From assembly GCA_001797815.1 (NCBI GenBank), contig MGQK01000003.1, positions 1-22,568 of the forward strand: a stretch of DNA of 22,568 nt. The letters are read 5' to 3'. Position 1 is the first letter of the stretch. Every line of letters starts with the position of its first letter. Below are positions 12,516 through 20,085 of the stretch, one piece after another. Source of the stretch: Deltaproteobacteria bacterium RBG_13_61_14. Lineage in GTDB: Bacteria; RBG-13-61-14. A program made the translations under genes and the position numbers. Below the pieces are notes generated by a model. It ran no database searches. It was not told the origin of the DNA and saw only the letters and a list, made by a program, of their open reading frames with translations.

Positions 12516-13651
12516 AGCCGCTCCGCGTCACCTACCTGATCACCGACTCCGGCGTGGGCGGCGCCGAGAAAATGGCGGCCGCCTTGATCCGCGGTCTGGA
12601 CCGGACCCGGTTCGAGCCTTCTTTGTTAGCGATGAAGCCCTTGGGCGAAACCGCGGCCGGCCTGCTCGAAGAAGGCGTGCCGGTGGCGAGCCTGGGGCTT
12701 CCGGGCCGGGTCTCCGGGGCTTATTTTTTCCGCCTGCCCGGCGCTTTCCGTCGGCTTTGTCAGGAGCTCAAGCGCCAGAAGACCGATATCCTCCATTGCT
12801 TCCTTTTCCAGGCCAACTTCCTGGGCCGGATCGCGGCCCGGATCACCGGGGTGCCGAAGAACATCTCCTCGCTCCGGGTCATGGAAGCCGAGCATCGCTC
12901 CCAGTTCTTCCTGGATCGGCTCACCTCGTCCTGGGTCACTCGCTGGACCGCGGTGGGAGAAGCGGTCCGGCGTTTCGCTATCTCGGAGATCGGCCTCGAC
13001 CCTGCTCGAATCAAGGTCATCCCCAACGGCATTGCTCTGGCCGAACTCGATCGCGCGGACCGAGGCATAGTGCGGCGCGAATTCGGCATTTCATCCGAGG
13101 CCCCGCTGTTGGGAACCATCGGCCGGCTCCACCCTCAAAAAGGAGTGGATCTTCTGCTGCGGGCGCTCCGGGAACTTAAAGGGCAATTCCCCGCGCTCAA
13201 GACCCTGATCGTGGGTGAGGGTCCCGCGCTGCCGGCCCTGAGGGCATTAGCCTCGGATTTGGGACTGGTCCAGGATGTCATCTTTACCGGACTCCGCCGC
13301 GACGTGCCTAATATTCTCGCGGCCGCCGATCTCCTGGTGCTGGCTTCGCGCTGGGAGGGCATGCCTAACGTGGTGCTCGAGGCTTTTGCCGCGGGCAGAG
13401 CCGTGGTGGCGACCAGGGTGGGCGCGGTCGAGGAAATGGTGCAAGACGGCGAGACCGGCATCCTGGTGCCGGCCGAGGACCCTCCGGCCCTGGCCCGGGC
13501 TATCGGCAGTCTGTTGGCGGACCCGCCTGGTCGCGCGCGCCTGGCCGCGGCCGGCCGGGCGCGGGTGGAGAAAGAATTTTCCCTGGAAAAGATGGTTCGC
13601 CTGACCCAGGAGTTATACGAAGATGTGTGGCATTTGCGGCGAGCTCGCTGA
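12512..13651 (+). CDS. Family 4 glycosyltransferase
   Basis: The 379-residue protein is a GT-B retaining glycosyltransferase of family GT4. GVGGAEKMAAALIRGL near the N-terminus is the usual acceptor-side Gly loop. VIPNGI follows, then IGRLHPQKGVDLLLRAL, and near the C-terminus LASRWEGMPNVVLEAFAAGRAVVATRVGAVEEMV, which carries the E-x7-E donor-binding motif. Length is typical. The sugar transferred cannot be read from the sequence. The ATG at 12512 overlaps the GT2 stop (ATGA), and its own end overlaps the asnB-like gene by 29 bases, so all are probably co-translated. Confidence 0.9.
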   Translation: MKPLRVTYLITDSGVGGAEKMAAALIRGLDRTRFEPSLLAMKPLGETAAGLLEEGVPVASLGLPGRVSGAYFFRLPGAFRRLCQELKRQKTDILHCFLFQANFLGRIAARITGVPKNISSLRVMEAEHRSQFFLDRLTSSWVTRWTAVGEAVRRFAISEIGLDPARIKVIPNGIALAELDRADRGIVRREFGISSEAPLLGTIGRLHPQKGVDLLLRALRELKGQFPALKTLIVGEGPALPALRALASDLGLVQDVIFTGLRRDVPNILAAADLLVLASRWEGMPNVVLEAFAAGRAVVATRVGAVEEMVQDGETGILVPAEDPPALARAIGSLLADPPGRARLAAAGRARVEKEFSLEKMVRLTQELYEDVWHLRRAR

Positions 13652-15491
13652 CCGGCCGGCGGACCGGGCCAAGCTCCGGGCCATGACCGATGTCCTGCGC
13701 CATCGGGGCCCGGACGCGGAAGGCTTTTATTTCGATGACGCCGCGGGCTTAAGCTTCGGCCATCGCCGGCTCAAAGTCATTGACCTTTTGGGCGGGGTGC
13801 AGCCCATGGCCGATGAAGAAGGCTCGCGGGTGGTTATTTTCAACGGCGAGATCTACAACTTTCTGGAGTTGCGCGCCGAGCTCGAAGCCAAGGGCCACCG
13901 CTTCCGCACCCGTTCGGACACCGAGGTCATTCTTCATCAATACCTGGAAGACGGCCCGGACTGCGTGAAGCGCTTCAACGGCATGTTTGCCTTTGCCCTC
14001 TGGGACGCGAAAGCGCGGCGCCTGATGCTGGCCCGCGACCGCCTCGGGGTCAAGCCGCTCTACTATGCCTGGGACGGGAAGCGGTTCCTGTTTGCCTCCG
14101 AGCTGCGGCCGATCCTGATTGGCCTGGGCCGGACTCCCGAGTTGGACCAGCCGGCGCTTTTCGCTTACCTCGTTCTCCAGTATGTGCCGGCGCCGAAGAC
14201 CATCTTCCAGGGGATCCTGAAACTCTTGCCGGCCACGGTCATGCTGGTGGATGAAAACGGTCCCCGGTTTTCCACTTACTGGTCTCTGCCCCAGGTCGAG
14301 CCGGACCTCAGGGGCCCGGCCGCGGCCGAAGCGGTCCGGGAACTTTTAGCGGACAGCGTCCGCCTGCGCTTGATCTCCGATGTGCCCCTGGGCGCGTTCC
14401 TCAGCGGCGGCATTGACTCCTCCCTGGTGGTGGCCATGATGCGCCGGCACATGGGCGCCGGCTTGAAAACCTTTTCCGTGGATTTTGCCGGCGGGCCCGG
14501 CGCCGAGCAGTTCAATGAAACGGACTGGTCCCGGCTGGCCTCGGCTCATTTCGCCACCGAGCATCGGACATTGACCGTCACCGCCCCGGACCTGATCGCC
14601 GCGCTGCCGCAGGTGGTGGAGCGGCTGGACGACCCGGTCGCGGACCCGGCCGCGGTTCCTACCTATCTGCTCTCCAGGCTCGCCCGGGAGGAAGTGACCG
14701 TGGTCCTGACCGGCGAGGGCTCGGACGAGCTGTTCGGCGGCTACCTGCGCTATGCCCTGGGCCGGCTGGCAAGCTGGTATCAGCCGATCCCGGCCGCGCT
14801 GCGGAGAATCTTGCTGGAAAAGCCGGCTCGCGTCCTGCCCCACGGCCGGCGGGTCCGCAAGGCGCTCGCGGCGCTGGGCCAGGACTCTCCGCTCCGGCGC
14901 CACCTGGCCTGGGTCGCGGTTTTTCCCGACCAGGTGCTGGAGAGCCTGCTCGGCGGCTCTTCGGGCAAGGAATGGCTGGAGCAGACCTTGGCTTCGAGCT
15001 TCCAGGGGCAAGCTCAAGCCTACAGCCTGGACCGCACGCTGCGGGCCGATCTCGCCACCTGGCTTCCCGACGACCTGTTGGTCAAGGTGGACCGGATGAG
15101 CATGGCGGTCAGCCTGGAAGCGCGCACGCCTTTCTTGGATTATCGCCTGGTGGAGCTGGCCTTCCGCATCCCGGACCGCGACAAGATAAGCGGGCTCTCC
15201 GGCAAACTGGTGCTGAAGCAGGCGGCCGAGGGGATCGTGCCGGACGCGATTTGCCGGCGCCCGAAGGCCGGCTTTACCCTGCCCCTGGATGCGTGGTTCC
15301 GGAATGAATTGAAAAAGCTGATGCTTGACCGGCTCGAACCTGAGCGCTTGCGGCGGTCCGGACACCTGGCTCCCGGGCCGGTGCAGGCGCTGGTCGCGGA
15401 GCACCTCCAGGGCCGCGAGAACCACGGCCAGGAGCTGTGGAGCTTGTTGATCTTCGAGCTTTGGAAAGATACAATGGGGCTAAAATGCTGA
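13623..15491 (+). CDS. asnB: Glutamine-hydrolysing asparagine synthetase-type amidotransferase
   Basis: The 622-residue protein has the two-domain AsnB layout. The N-terminal Ntn glutaminase domain starts MCGICGE with Cys2 as nucleophile and contains LRHRGPD, IFNGEIYN and RDRLGVKPLYY. The C-terminal synthetase domain has the PPi loop SGGIDSS at 261-267 and the GEGSDELFGGY block. It adenylates a carboxylate and amidates it with ammonia from glutamine. It could make asparagine. However, many members in polysaccharide clusters are annotated as amidotransferases that may amidate uronic acid residues or precursors, and its position between a GT4 and a WecA-like gene favours that here. The start codon lies inside the GT4 gene, and the stop overlaps the next start by seven bases. 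Confidence 0.9.
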   Translation: MCGICGELADRPADRAKLRAMTDVLRHRGPDAEGFYFDDAAGLSFGHRRLKVIDLLGGVQPMADEEGSRVVIFNGEIYNFLELRAELEAKGHRFRTRSDTEVILHQYLEDGPDCVKRFNGMFAFALWDAKARRLMLARDRLGVKPLYYAWDGKRFLFASELRPILIGLGRTPELDQPALFAYLVLQYVPAPKTIFQGILKLLPATVMLVDENGPRFSTYWSLPQVEPDLRGPAAAEAVRELLADSVRLRLISDVPLGAFLSGGIDSSLVVAMMRRHMGAGLKTFSVDFAGGPGAEQFNETDWSRLASAHFATEHRTLTVTAPDLIAALPQVVERLDDPVADPAAVPTYLLSRLAREEVTVVLTGEGSDELFGGYLRYALGRLASWYQPIPAALRRILLEKPARVLPHGRRVRKALAALGQDSPLRRHLAWVAVFPDQVLESLLGGSSGKEWLEQTLASSFQGQAQAYSLDRTLRADLATWLPDDLLVKVDRMSMAVSLEARTPFLDYRLVELAFRIPDRDKISGLSGKLVLKQAAEGIVPDAICRRPKAGFTLPLDAWFRNELKKLMLDRLEPERLRRSGHLAPGPVQALVAEHLQGRENHGQELWSLLIFELWKDTMGLKC

Positions 15492-16531
15492 GGCACGCCT
15501 TCACCTTCATCCTGGCCGCTTCCCTCGCCCTTTACCTGACTCCCCTGGCCCGGCAAGCCGCGATCAAGTTCGGGCTCTCCTCCAAGCCCGACGGCGACCT
15601 CCGCCGGCATACCGAGCCGGTCCCTTACCTGGGCGGGGTCGCGGTCTATCTCGGGTTCCTCTTCGCCCTCACCTTTGTCTTCGACTTTGATAAGCAGGTG
15701 CTCGGCCTGCTCCTGGGCTCCACCATCATGCTCCTGGTCGGCCTGATTGACGACCTGGGCGTGATGACCCCGGGCGTGAAGCTCTTCGGCGAGGCGGTGG
15801 CGGTGCTCGCCCTGCTCAAGGCGGACATTGTGATCGAGCTTACATTTATTCCCTCCCTCAGCGTCTTCGGGATGGACCCCATCCCGGTGTTCAGCTACGT
15901 GCTCTCCGCCTTCTGGCTCCTGGCCCTGGCCAACGCCTTCAACTTCCTGGACGTGGAGGACGGGCTGGCCGCGGGCGTGGCCTTTTTCTCCGCGCTCGCG
16001 CTGTTCGCGGTGGCCGTGCTCAACCATCACGCGGCCATCGCCGCGGTGACCATCGCGCTGGCCGGCAGCCTGCTCGGGTTCCTTCGCTACAACTTCCGGC
16101 CGGCCCGGATTTACCTGGGCGACTCCGGCAGCCTCTTCCTCGGACTCCTGCTCGGCGCCCTGGCCATGATCGGCCAATATACCGAGAAAAACCTGGTGGC
16201 CGCGCTTTCCCCGGTCCTGCTCCTGGGCGTCGCCGGTTTCGAGCTGGGTTTCACCATGCTCGCCCGCACCCTGCGCGGCATCCCGGTGACCTGGGGCTCG
16301 CCCGACCACGTCTCCAAGCGCCTGCGGCGGCTGGGGTTCTCCGTTACCGCGGTGGCCGTGATTCATTACCTGGCGGCCGCTCTCCTGGGCGGGGCCGGCA
16401 TCTTGATCATGCTGGTGGACACCAGAATCGCGCTGATGGTCACGTCCGCAGTCGGAGTGCTCATGTTGGTCTTGGCCGTGCTCCTGCTCCGGGTGAAAGT
16501 GGAATGGAGGCCGAATGCCGAGCGAAAGTAA
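15485..16531 (+). CDS. WecA/MraY-family undecaprenyl-phosphate sugar-1-phosphate transferase
   Basis: The 348-residue polytopic protein (about ten membrane segments) belongs to PF00953. These enzymes transfer a sugar 1-phosphate, often GlcNAc-1-P, from UDP-sugar to undecaprenyl phosphate and start glycan synthesis. Motifs in order: HTEPVPYLGG (42-51); LIDDLG with Asp89-Asp90; NAFNFLDVEDGLAAG (150-164), whose family form is usually NxxNxxDGxDGLA; YLGDSGSLFLG; and GSPDHVSKRL with the cytoplasmic His loop. It resembles WecA and WbpL-like initiators more than MraY. The VE in place of GL/GI in the Asp motif is unusual. The ATG at 15485 overlaps the previous stop, and its own end overlaps the phosphodiesterase start by 17 bases. 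Confidence 0.88.
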   Translation: MLRHAFTFILAASLALYLTPLARQAAIKFGLSSKPDGDLRRHTEPVPYLGGVAVYLGFLFALTFVFDFDKQVLGLLLGSTIMLLVGLIDDLGVMTPGVKLFGEAVAVLALLKADIVIELTFIPSLSVFGMDPIPVFSYVLSAFWLLALANAFNFLDVEDGLAAGVAFFSALALFAVAVLNHHAAIAAVTIALAGSLLGFLRYNFRPARIYLGDSGSLFLGLLLGALAMIGQYTEKNLVAALSPVLLLGVAGFELGFTMLARTLRGIPVTWGSPDHVSKRLRRLGFSVTAVAVIHYLAAALLGGAGILIMLVDTRIALMVTSAVGVLMLVLAVLLLRVKVEWRPNAERK

Positions 16532-18476
16532 AATCCTGCTCAAGCGGGTGGGGGTCGAGCTCGCGATCGGCTTGGTCCTGATCGGGCTGCTTTCCTACCA
16601 TCTGTATTTCCGTTTCCGGAGCAAGCCGACGACCGTCCAACTGACCGACCCTCAAGTCCAGCGGGAGATTAAAGGGAACTCCGGGAAGGTCTTGCTGATC
16701 GGCCTGGACGGAGCGACCTGGGACGTGATCTTTCCCCTGATCGGCCAGGGCCGGATGCCCAACCTCGAAGCTTTGCTCGAACACGGCGCCCGGGGCGTGC
16801 TTCAGTCGGTTCCGCCCTTGATCTCGCCCGCGATCTGGACCAGCCTGGCCACCGGACAGCCCCGGGAGGTCCACGGCATCACCAATTTCCTGACCAAGCA
16901 GCCCTTCAGCTACCGGGAGGTGCCGATGGCGAGCGTCTATCGCCGGGCGCCGGCGCTGTGGAACATCGCGGCCGGCCAGGGCAAGAAAGTGGCGGTGGTC
17001 AACTGGAACGCGGCTTTTCCGGCCGAGGCGCTGCCGGGCGGGGTGTTCGTGGCCGAGGGAATTTCGCCGGAGCGGATCAAATTCAGCTACATCCAGCCGG
17101 CGGCCTGGGTGGACAAGGTCCTGTCCCTCACCCTGCTCCGCGACCTGGAGCTGGAAGCCAAGCTCAGCCGCTGGGACCACCCGGTGCCGGCCAAAGCTTA
17201 TGACCTGGACCGGCTGGTGGCCACGATCAGCCGCGAGATCCTCCTGGATGAGCGGCCGGACCTGATGATGGTTTATTTCCAGCACATTGACGTGATCTCG
17301 CACGGCTTCTGGAAATACCGCTGGCCCCTGGGGCTGGAATACCGCTACCCGCTTGAGCCGGGCGAGCCGGAGCGCTTCGGCGACGTGGTCGAGTCCTACT
17401 ACCAGTTCACCGACCGCCTGGTGGGAGAGCTTGTGCGGGCGGCCGCTGGCTACACCGTCTTCGTGGTCTCGGACCACGGCTTCGGGCCCACCTATCCGCC
17501 CCAGAACATCTTTATCGCCCTCGACCACCTGCTCGAGCGGCTGGGCTTTCTGGCCTATGAGGGCGCTACCTGCGAGGAGATGGTCGCGGGCCTGATCCGC
17601 GAGGGCGTGCTCCGCAAACCCGAGATCAAGACCGCGGGCATTTTTTACCTGTGCCAGGACCTGGAGCCGCTGGCCCGGGCGCAAGGACTCAAGGCGGTGG
17701 CAGGGGAGCTTATGCGGCGCGGGATGCTGGATCGGGAAAAGCTGGAGCCGGCCGCGGAGAAACTGGCCGGACTGACCGAGCGCCTGGCGCGGGGCCATTT
17801 CCGGGAGAAGGTGAACTGGCGAAGCACGCAGGTTTTCAATATTGAAGATTTTCACGACCCGGTCCAGGGTCTTTACCTCAACCTGCAAGGCCGCGAGCCG
17901 GAGGGGGTGGTGCCGGAGGACAAATACGATGGATTCCGCAAAGAAGTGTGCCGCGCTTTGAAGCGGCTGCGCACCGAGAACGGGCTGCCGGTTTTTGTCC
18001 GGGCCGAGCCTAACTCCCGCAAGCGCAAGCTGCCGGTGGGCCAGGAAGACCCGCCGGATATCCTGGTCCAGTTCAACCGGGAAGTGCTGGGCCGGGAATT
18101 CATCGAGCGCGGCCGGGGGGACCAGGACCCGATCCCGCTCGCGGCCATCCTCTGGTCTTACAGCGACGTTTCCGGCGACCACCAGCCCCGGGGCATCTGG
18201 CTGGTCTCCGGTCCGGCTACGGCCGGCTTCGAGCCGCTCGATGCCCGCCTCTTTGACGTGGCGCCCACGGTGCTGTGGTTCCTCGGCTTCCCGGTGGCCG
18301 CGGACATGCCGGGCCAGGTTCTGACCGAGGCTTTCGCTCCGGAAGCGCGGGCACGGCCGGTCCGCTACGTGGAGAGCTGGACCCCTCTGGCGCCCGCCCG
18401 GGTGGAAGGCGAAGCTCCGGGTTTGAGCGAAGAGACGAAGGAAAGGCTTAAGGCTCTCGGCTATATTCAGAAATAA
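16515..18476 (+). CDS. Membrane-anchored type I phosphodiesterase/alkaline phosphatase-superfamily protein
   Basis: The 653-residue protein has an N-terminal anchor (about residues 12-32) and a large domain of the type I phosphodiesterase/nucleotide pyrophosphatase family (PF01663), expected in the periplasm. Metal-site motifs are LIGLDGATWD with Asp65, QHIDVISHGFW (Asp259, His263) and VVSDHGFGP (Asp320, His321). In the nucleophile block PLISPAIWTSLATG, Ser104 occupies the place of the usual Thr. The C-terminus ends in LKALGYIQK, a tail I also recall from related sulfatases and phosphodiesterases. It probably hydrolyses or transfers a phosphodiester-linked group on the glycan or lipid made by the operon; the true substrate is unknown. 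It is the last gene of the operon. A short copy of its 3' end lies at 19461-19514. Confidence 0.85.
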   Translation: MPSESKILLKRVGVELAIGLVLIGLLSYHLYFRFRSKPTTVQLTDPQVQREIKGNSGKVLLIGLDGATWDVIFPLIGQGRMPNLEALLEHGARGVLQSVPPLISPAIWTSLATGQPREVHGITNFLTKQPFSYREVPMASVYRRAPALWNIAAGQGKKVAVVNWNAAFPAEALPGGVFVAEGISPERIKFSYIQPAAWVDKVLSLTLLRDLELEAKLSRWDHPVPAKAYDLDRLVATISREILLDERPDLMMVYFQHIDVISHGFWKYRWPLGLEYRYPLEPGEPERFGDVVESYYQFTDRLVGELVRAAAGYTVFVVSDHGFGPTYPPQNIFIALDHLLERLGFLAYEGATCEEMVAGLIREGVLRKPEIKTAGIFYLCQDLEPLARAQGLKAVAGELMRRGMLDREKLEPAAEKLAGLTERLARGHFREKVNWRSTQVFNIEDFHDPVQGLYLNLQGREPEGVVPEDKYDGFRKEVCRALKRLRTENGLPVFVRAEPNSRKRKLPVGQEDPPDILVQFNREVLGREFIERGRGDQDPIPLAAILWSYSDVSGDHQPRGIWLVSGPATAGFEPLDARLFDVAPTVLWFLGFPVAADMPGQVLTEAFAPEARARPVRYVESWTPLAPARVEGEAPGLSEETKERLKALGYIQK

Positions 18477-18480
18477 AAGC
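18459..18480 (+). repeat. 22-base direct repeat, left copy (phosphodiesterase 3' end)
   Basis: The last codons (GYIQK), the stop and four further bases of the phosphodiesterase gene recur without mismatch at 19497-19518. The two copies flank the PilZ-SRPBCC gene at a distance of 1,038 bases. Confidence 0.9.
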
Positions 18481-18532
18481 GGGGCAAAGGCCCGGTCGCG
18501 CCGCTGCAACCGGATGAGGAAAGCCGGACCGG

Positions 18533-19336
18533 TCAGTGCCGCGGTCGGTCCGGGGGCTTCAGCGCCTGTTGTTCCACGAAGCTTTTGAAGTTTTTCATTT
18601 CTTTTCGCATGAGGATATTGGTGACGTATTGGACCAGACGCGAGGAGGGGATGATAGAGAGAGTGACGTCCAGCGCGTAAGTGGCGTAGGTTGAGTCTTT
18701 CACCACGGATTTGAAAGTATAGCTGCCGGCGATGCTTACGATTTCCCGGTCGGCGCCGGCGCTGACCCAGCTCAGGATGTTCTTTTCATCGTGATAAGTG
18801 TAATCGAGGACGTAGCGGATTTTGCGGAAGAAGAAATCGTGCAAAAACTCGACGCGCTTGCCCCGCCCGTCCGGATAAGTCTCCAGCACTTGCGCCCGCT
18901 TCACCCCGCTCGCCCATTCGGGATATCTCGTATAACAAGAGAGCAACTCGTAACAGATCTTGGCTTCGGCGTTGATGACAACGGTGTGGGAAGGGGTGTA
19001 GCGGCTCCTTTCCACCCCGGCGGCGCTCGCAAAATCCTGCATCGGCCCTTCCACGAACTTGAGGCCGATCAGGTATTTCGCCGGGTTGGCGGCCGGGTCG
19101 GGGTTGGCGACGCAAAAGACGATTTCTCCTTTGGCGTCGATCTGGAGGGCGTCCGGGAAGAAGATCCGTAGGTCAACCATCTTCTCCGGACTGATTCCGC
19201 TTGGTGCAAAAAGCCCGGTCCCATAAGGCGAAAGGTCCCGGATCGCTCCACTCAAGTTGCCGTCTTGACTATAGAGGAAGTACTGATAGTCAACCGGGGA
19301 TCGCGGATGTTTGCGCTGTTCTATTAAGCCGGCCAT
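18533..19336 (-). CDS. PilZ domain - SRPBCC (COQ10/START-like) fusion protein
   Basis: The 267-residue protein combines two domains. Residues 1-105 form a PilZ domain with both c-di-GMP motifs intact: RKHPR (8-12) and DLSPYG (34-39). Residues 113-260 match the SRPBCC/polyketide cyclase-COQ10 fold. They begin HTVVINAEAKICYELLSCY, continue RYPEWASGVKRAQVLE, and have the FFFRKIRYVLDYTYH and TYALDVTLSIIPSS strands and a long C-terminal helix. No signal peptide is present, so it should be cytosolic and may bind a hydrophobic ligand under c-di-GMP control. The ATG at 19336 has AAGGAG eight bases upstream and its own promoter. Base composition looks less GC-rich than the glycan operon. It is convergent with the phosphodiesterase gene and flanked by 22-base direct repeats. 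Confidence 0.85.
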   Translation of the reverse strand: MAGLIEQRKHPRSPVDYQYFLYSQDGNLSGAIRDLSPYGTGLFAPSGISPEKMVDLRIFFPDALQIDAKGEIVFCVANPDPAANPAKYLIGLKFVEGPMQDFASAAGVERSRYTPSHTVVINAEAKICYELLSCYTRYPEWASGVKRAQVLETYPDGRGKRVEFLHDFFFRKIRYVLDYTYHDEKNILSWVSAGADREIVSIAGSYTFKSVVKDSTYATYALDVTLSIIPSSRLVQYVTNILMRKEMKNFKSFVEQQALKPPDRPRH

Positions 19337-19357
19337 CGCGTCTACTCCTTAAAATGG

Positions 19358-19386
19358 AGATTAGCGATAATTCCAGGGTTTGTCAA
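19358..19386 (-). promoter_or_regulatory. Promoter of the PilZ-SRPBCC gene
   Basis: On the minus strand a consensus TTGACA (19386-19381), a 17-base spacer and TAATCT (19363-19358), 21 bases before the ATG. Confidence 0.65.
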
Positions 19387-19460
19387 GGCCGATTAGAATC
19401 CCCTATTCAAGCCCCTCCCTTCAATCCCGGGTCCGCCTTCAAGCCTCGCGGGCTGCAGCG

Positions 19461-19514
19461 CTGACCGAGGAACGGCGCCGGCAGTTCGAGGCGCTGGGCT
19501 ATATTCAGAAATAA
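19461..19514 (+). pseudogene. Relic of the 3' end of a phosphodiesterase gene
   Basis: The plus strand encodes LTEERRRQFEALGYIQK and a stop, matching LSEETKERLKALGYIQK at the end of the intact phosphodiesterase about 1 kb upstream. The last 22 bases, including the stop and four bases beyond, are identical. Upstream of the Leu the similarity fades within about ten codons, so only a C-terminal stub remains and no start codon serves it. Confidence 0.75.
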
Positions 19515-19518
19515 AAGC
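19497..19518 (+). repeat. 22-base direct repeat, right copy
   Basis: Identical to 18459-18480; lies at the end of the phosphodiesterase relic. Confidence 0.9.
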
Positions 19519-19551
19519 AGAGTTGAAAAGAGAGTAGGGGCTTGCCGAAGT

Positions 19552-19578
19552 CAGAGAACACAGAGAAAGCAGAGAGAA
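19552..19578. repeat. Three-unit nine-base tandem repeat (CAGAGAACA-like)
   Basis: CAGAGAACA, CAGAGAAAG and CAGAGAGAA in tandem, in the gene-free stretch 19337-20085. Confidence 0.55.
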
Positions 19579-19600
19579 AAGGCTTCAGACCTCAGAGTTT

Positions 19601-19635
19601 AGGAAGAAGGCGTGAGGCAGGAGGACGAAGGCAAA
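19601..19635. repeat. Five-unit heptanucleotide repeat (AGGNNNN)
   Basis: AGGAAGA, AGGCGTG, AGGCAGG, AGGACGA and AGGCAAA follow each other with an exact period of seven. On the other strand this is the NNNNCCT class also seen at 5677-5697. Confidence 0.6.
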
Positions 19636-19667
19636 AAGCTGAAATTTTTCCCCTAAATAGCACATAC

Positions 19668-19794
19668 GTGTAATGCCTCATTACTTTAGCATACATCCAC
19701 CGGGCATGAATCCAATCGTGCCCTACGTTGGCAGGGCAGGTTCGGATACCTGCCCGATCCAAAATTCGTATGCTAACCTGATGAGGCATTACAC
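19668..19794. repeat. Nested palindromic element A
   Basis: Arms 19668-19694 and 19768-19794 are 27-base inverted repeats matching at 24 positions, with ends GTGTAATGCCTCAT and TTAGCATAC. Inside is a perfect hairpin GGGCAGG/CCTGCCC (19734-19755) and a looser GGGCA/TGCCC stem. There is no coding sequence. It is a probable MITE-like repeat. Confidence 0.8.
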
Positions 19795-19815
19795 CTACTT
19801 GCTTTGACAAACGAC

Positions 19816-19906
19816 GTTAGCATACAAAATGAGAATATCTGCTATCCGCAGCCCAGGTAGGGGCGGTTCGCGAACCGCCCCTGCCTCGCACGGCCTGTAT
19901 GCCAAC
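19816..19906. repeat. Nested palindromic element B, sharing the arm motif of element A
   Basis: GTTAGCATAC (19816-19825) and GTATGCCAAC (19897-19906) are inverted (9 of 10) and share TTAGCATAC with element A. Inside, 19855-19886 is a nearly perfect palindrome with 16-base arms of the AGGGGCGGTTCG type. From 19907 to 20085 I see only the ribosome-binding site of the next gene and no convincing promoter. Confidence 0.75.
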
Positions 19907-20085
19907 CTCAATTGTCAATACACGGACTGATATTCCGTTCACAGTTCAGGGCGGGCAGCGCATAGTCAAAAGCCTTGATTTTTGGACCTCAATCAGGCAC
20001 AATTGCTCCCCAAATGGGTGCAGGGGAAGAGGCAGACCTTCTGGCCGCGGTCTCAATCAAGCTCCCGTTGCTGGAAAGGAAAAAA

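Noticed and set aside
15140-16543. Long minus-strand open frame opposite the asnB-like and WecA-like genes
   Set aside because: The translation is a low-complexity mix of Gln, Glu, Gly and His; the plus strand carries clear motifs. The same applies to minus 16461-18509, plus 10017-11417 and plus 8178-8957.
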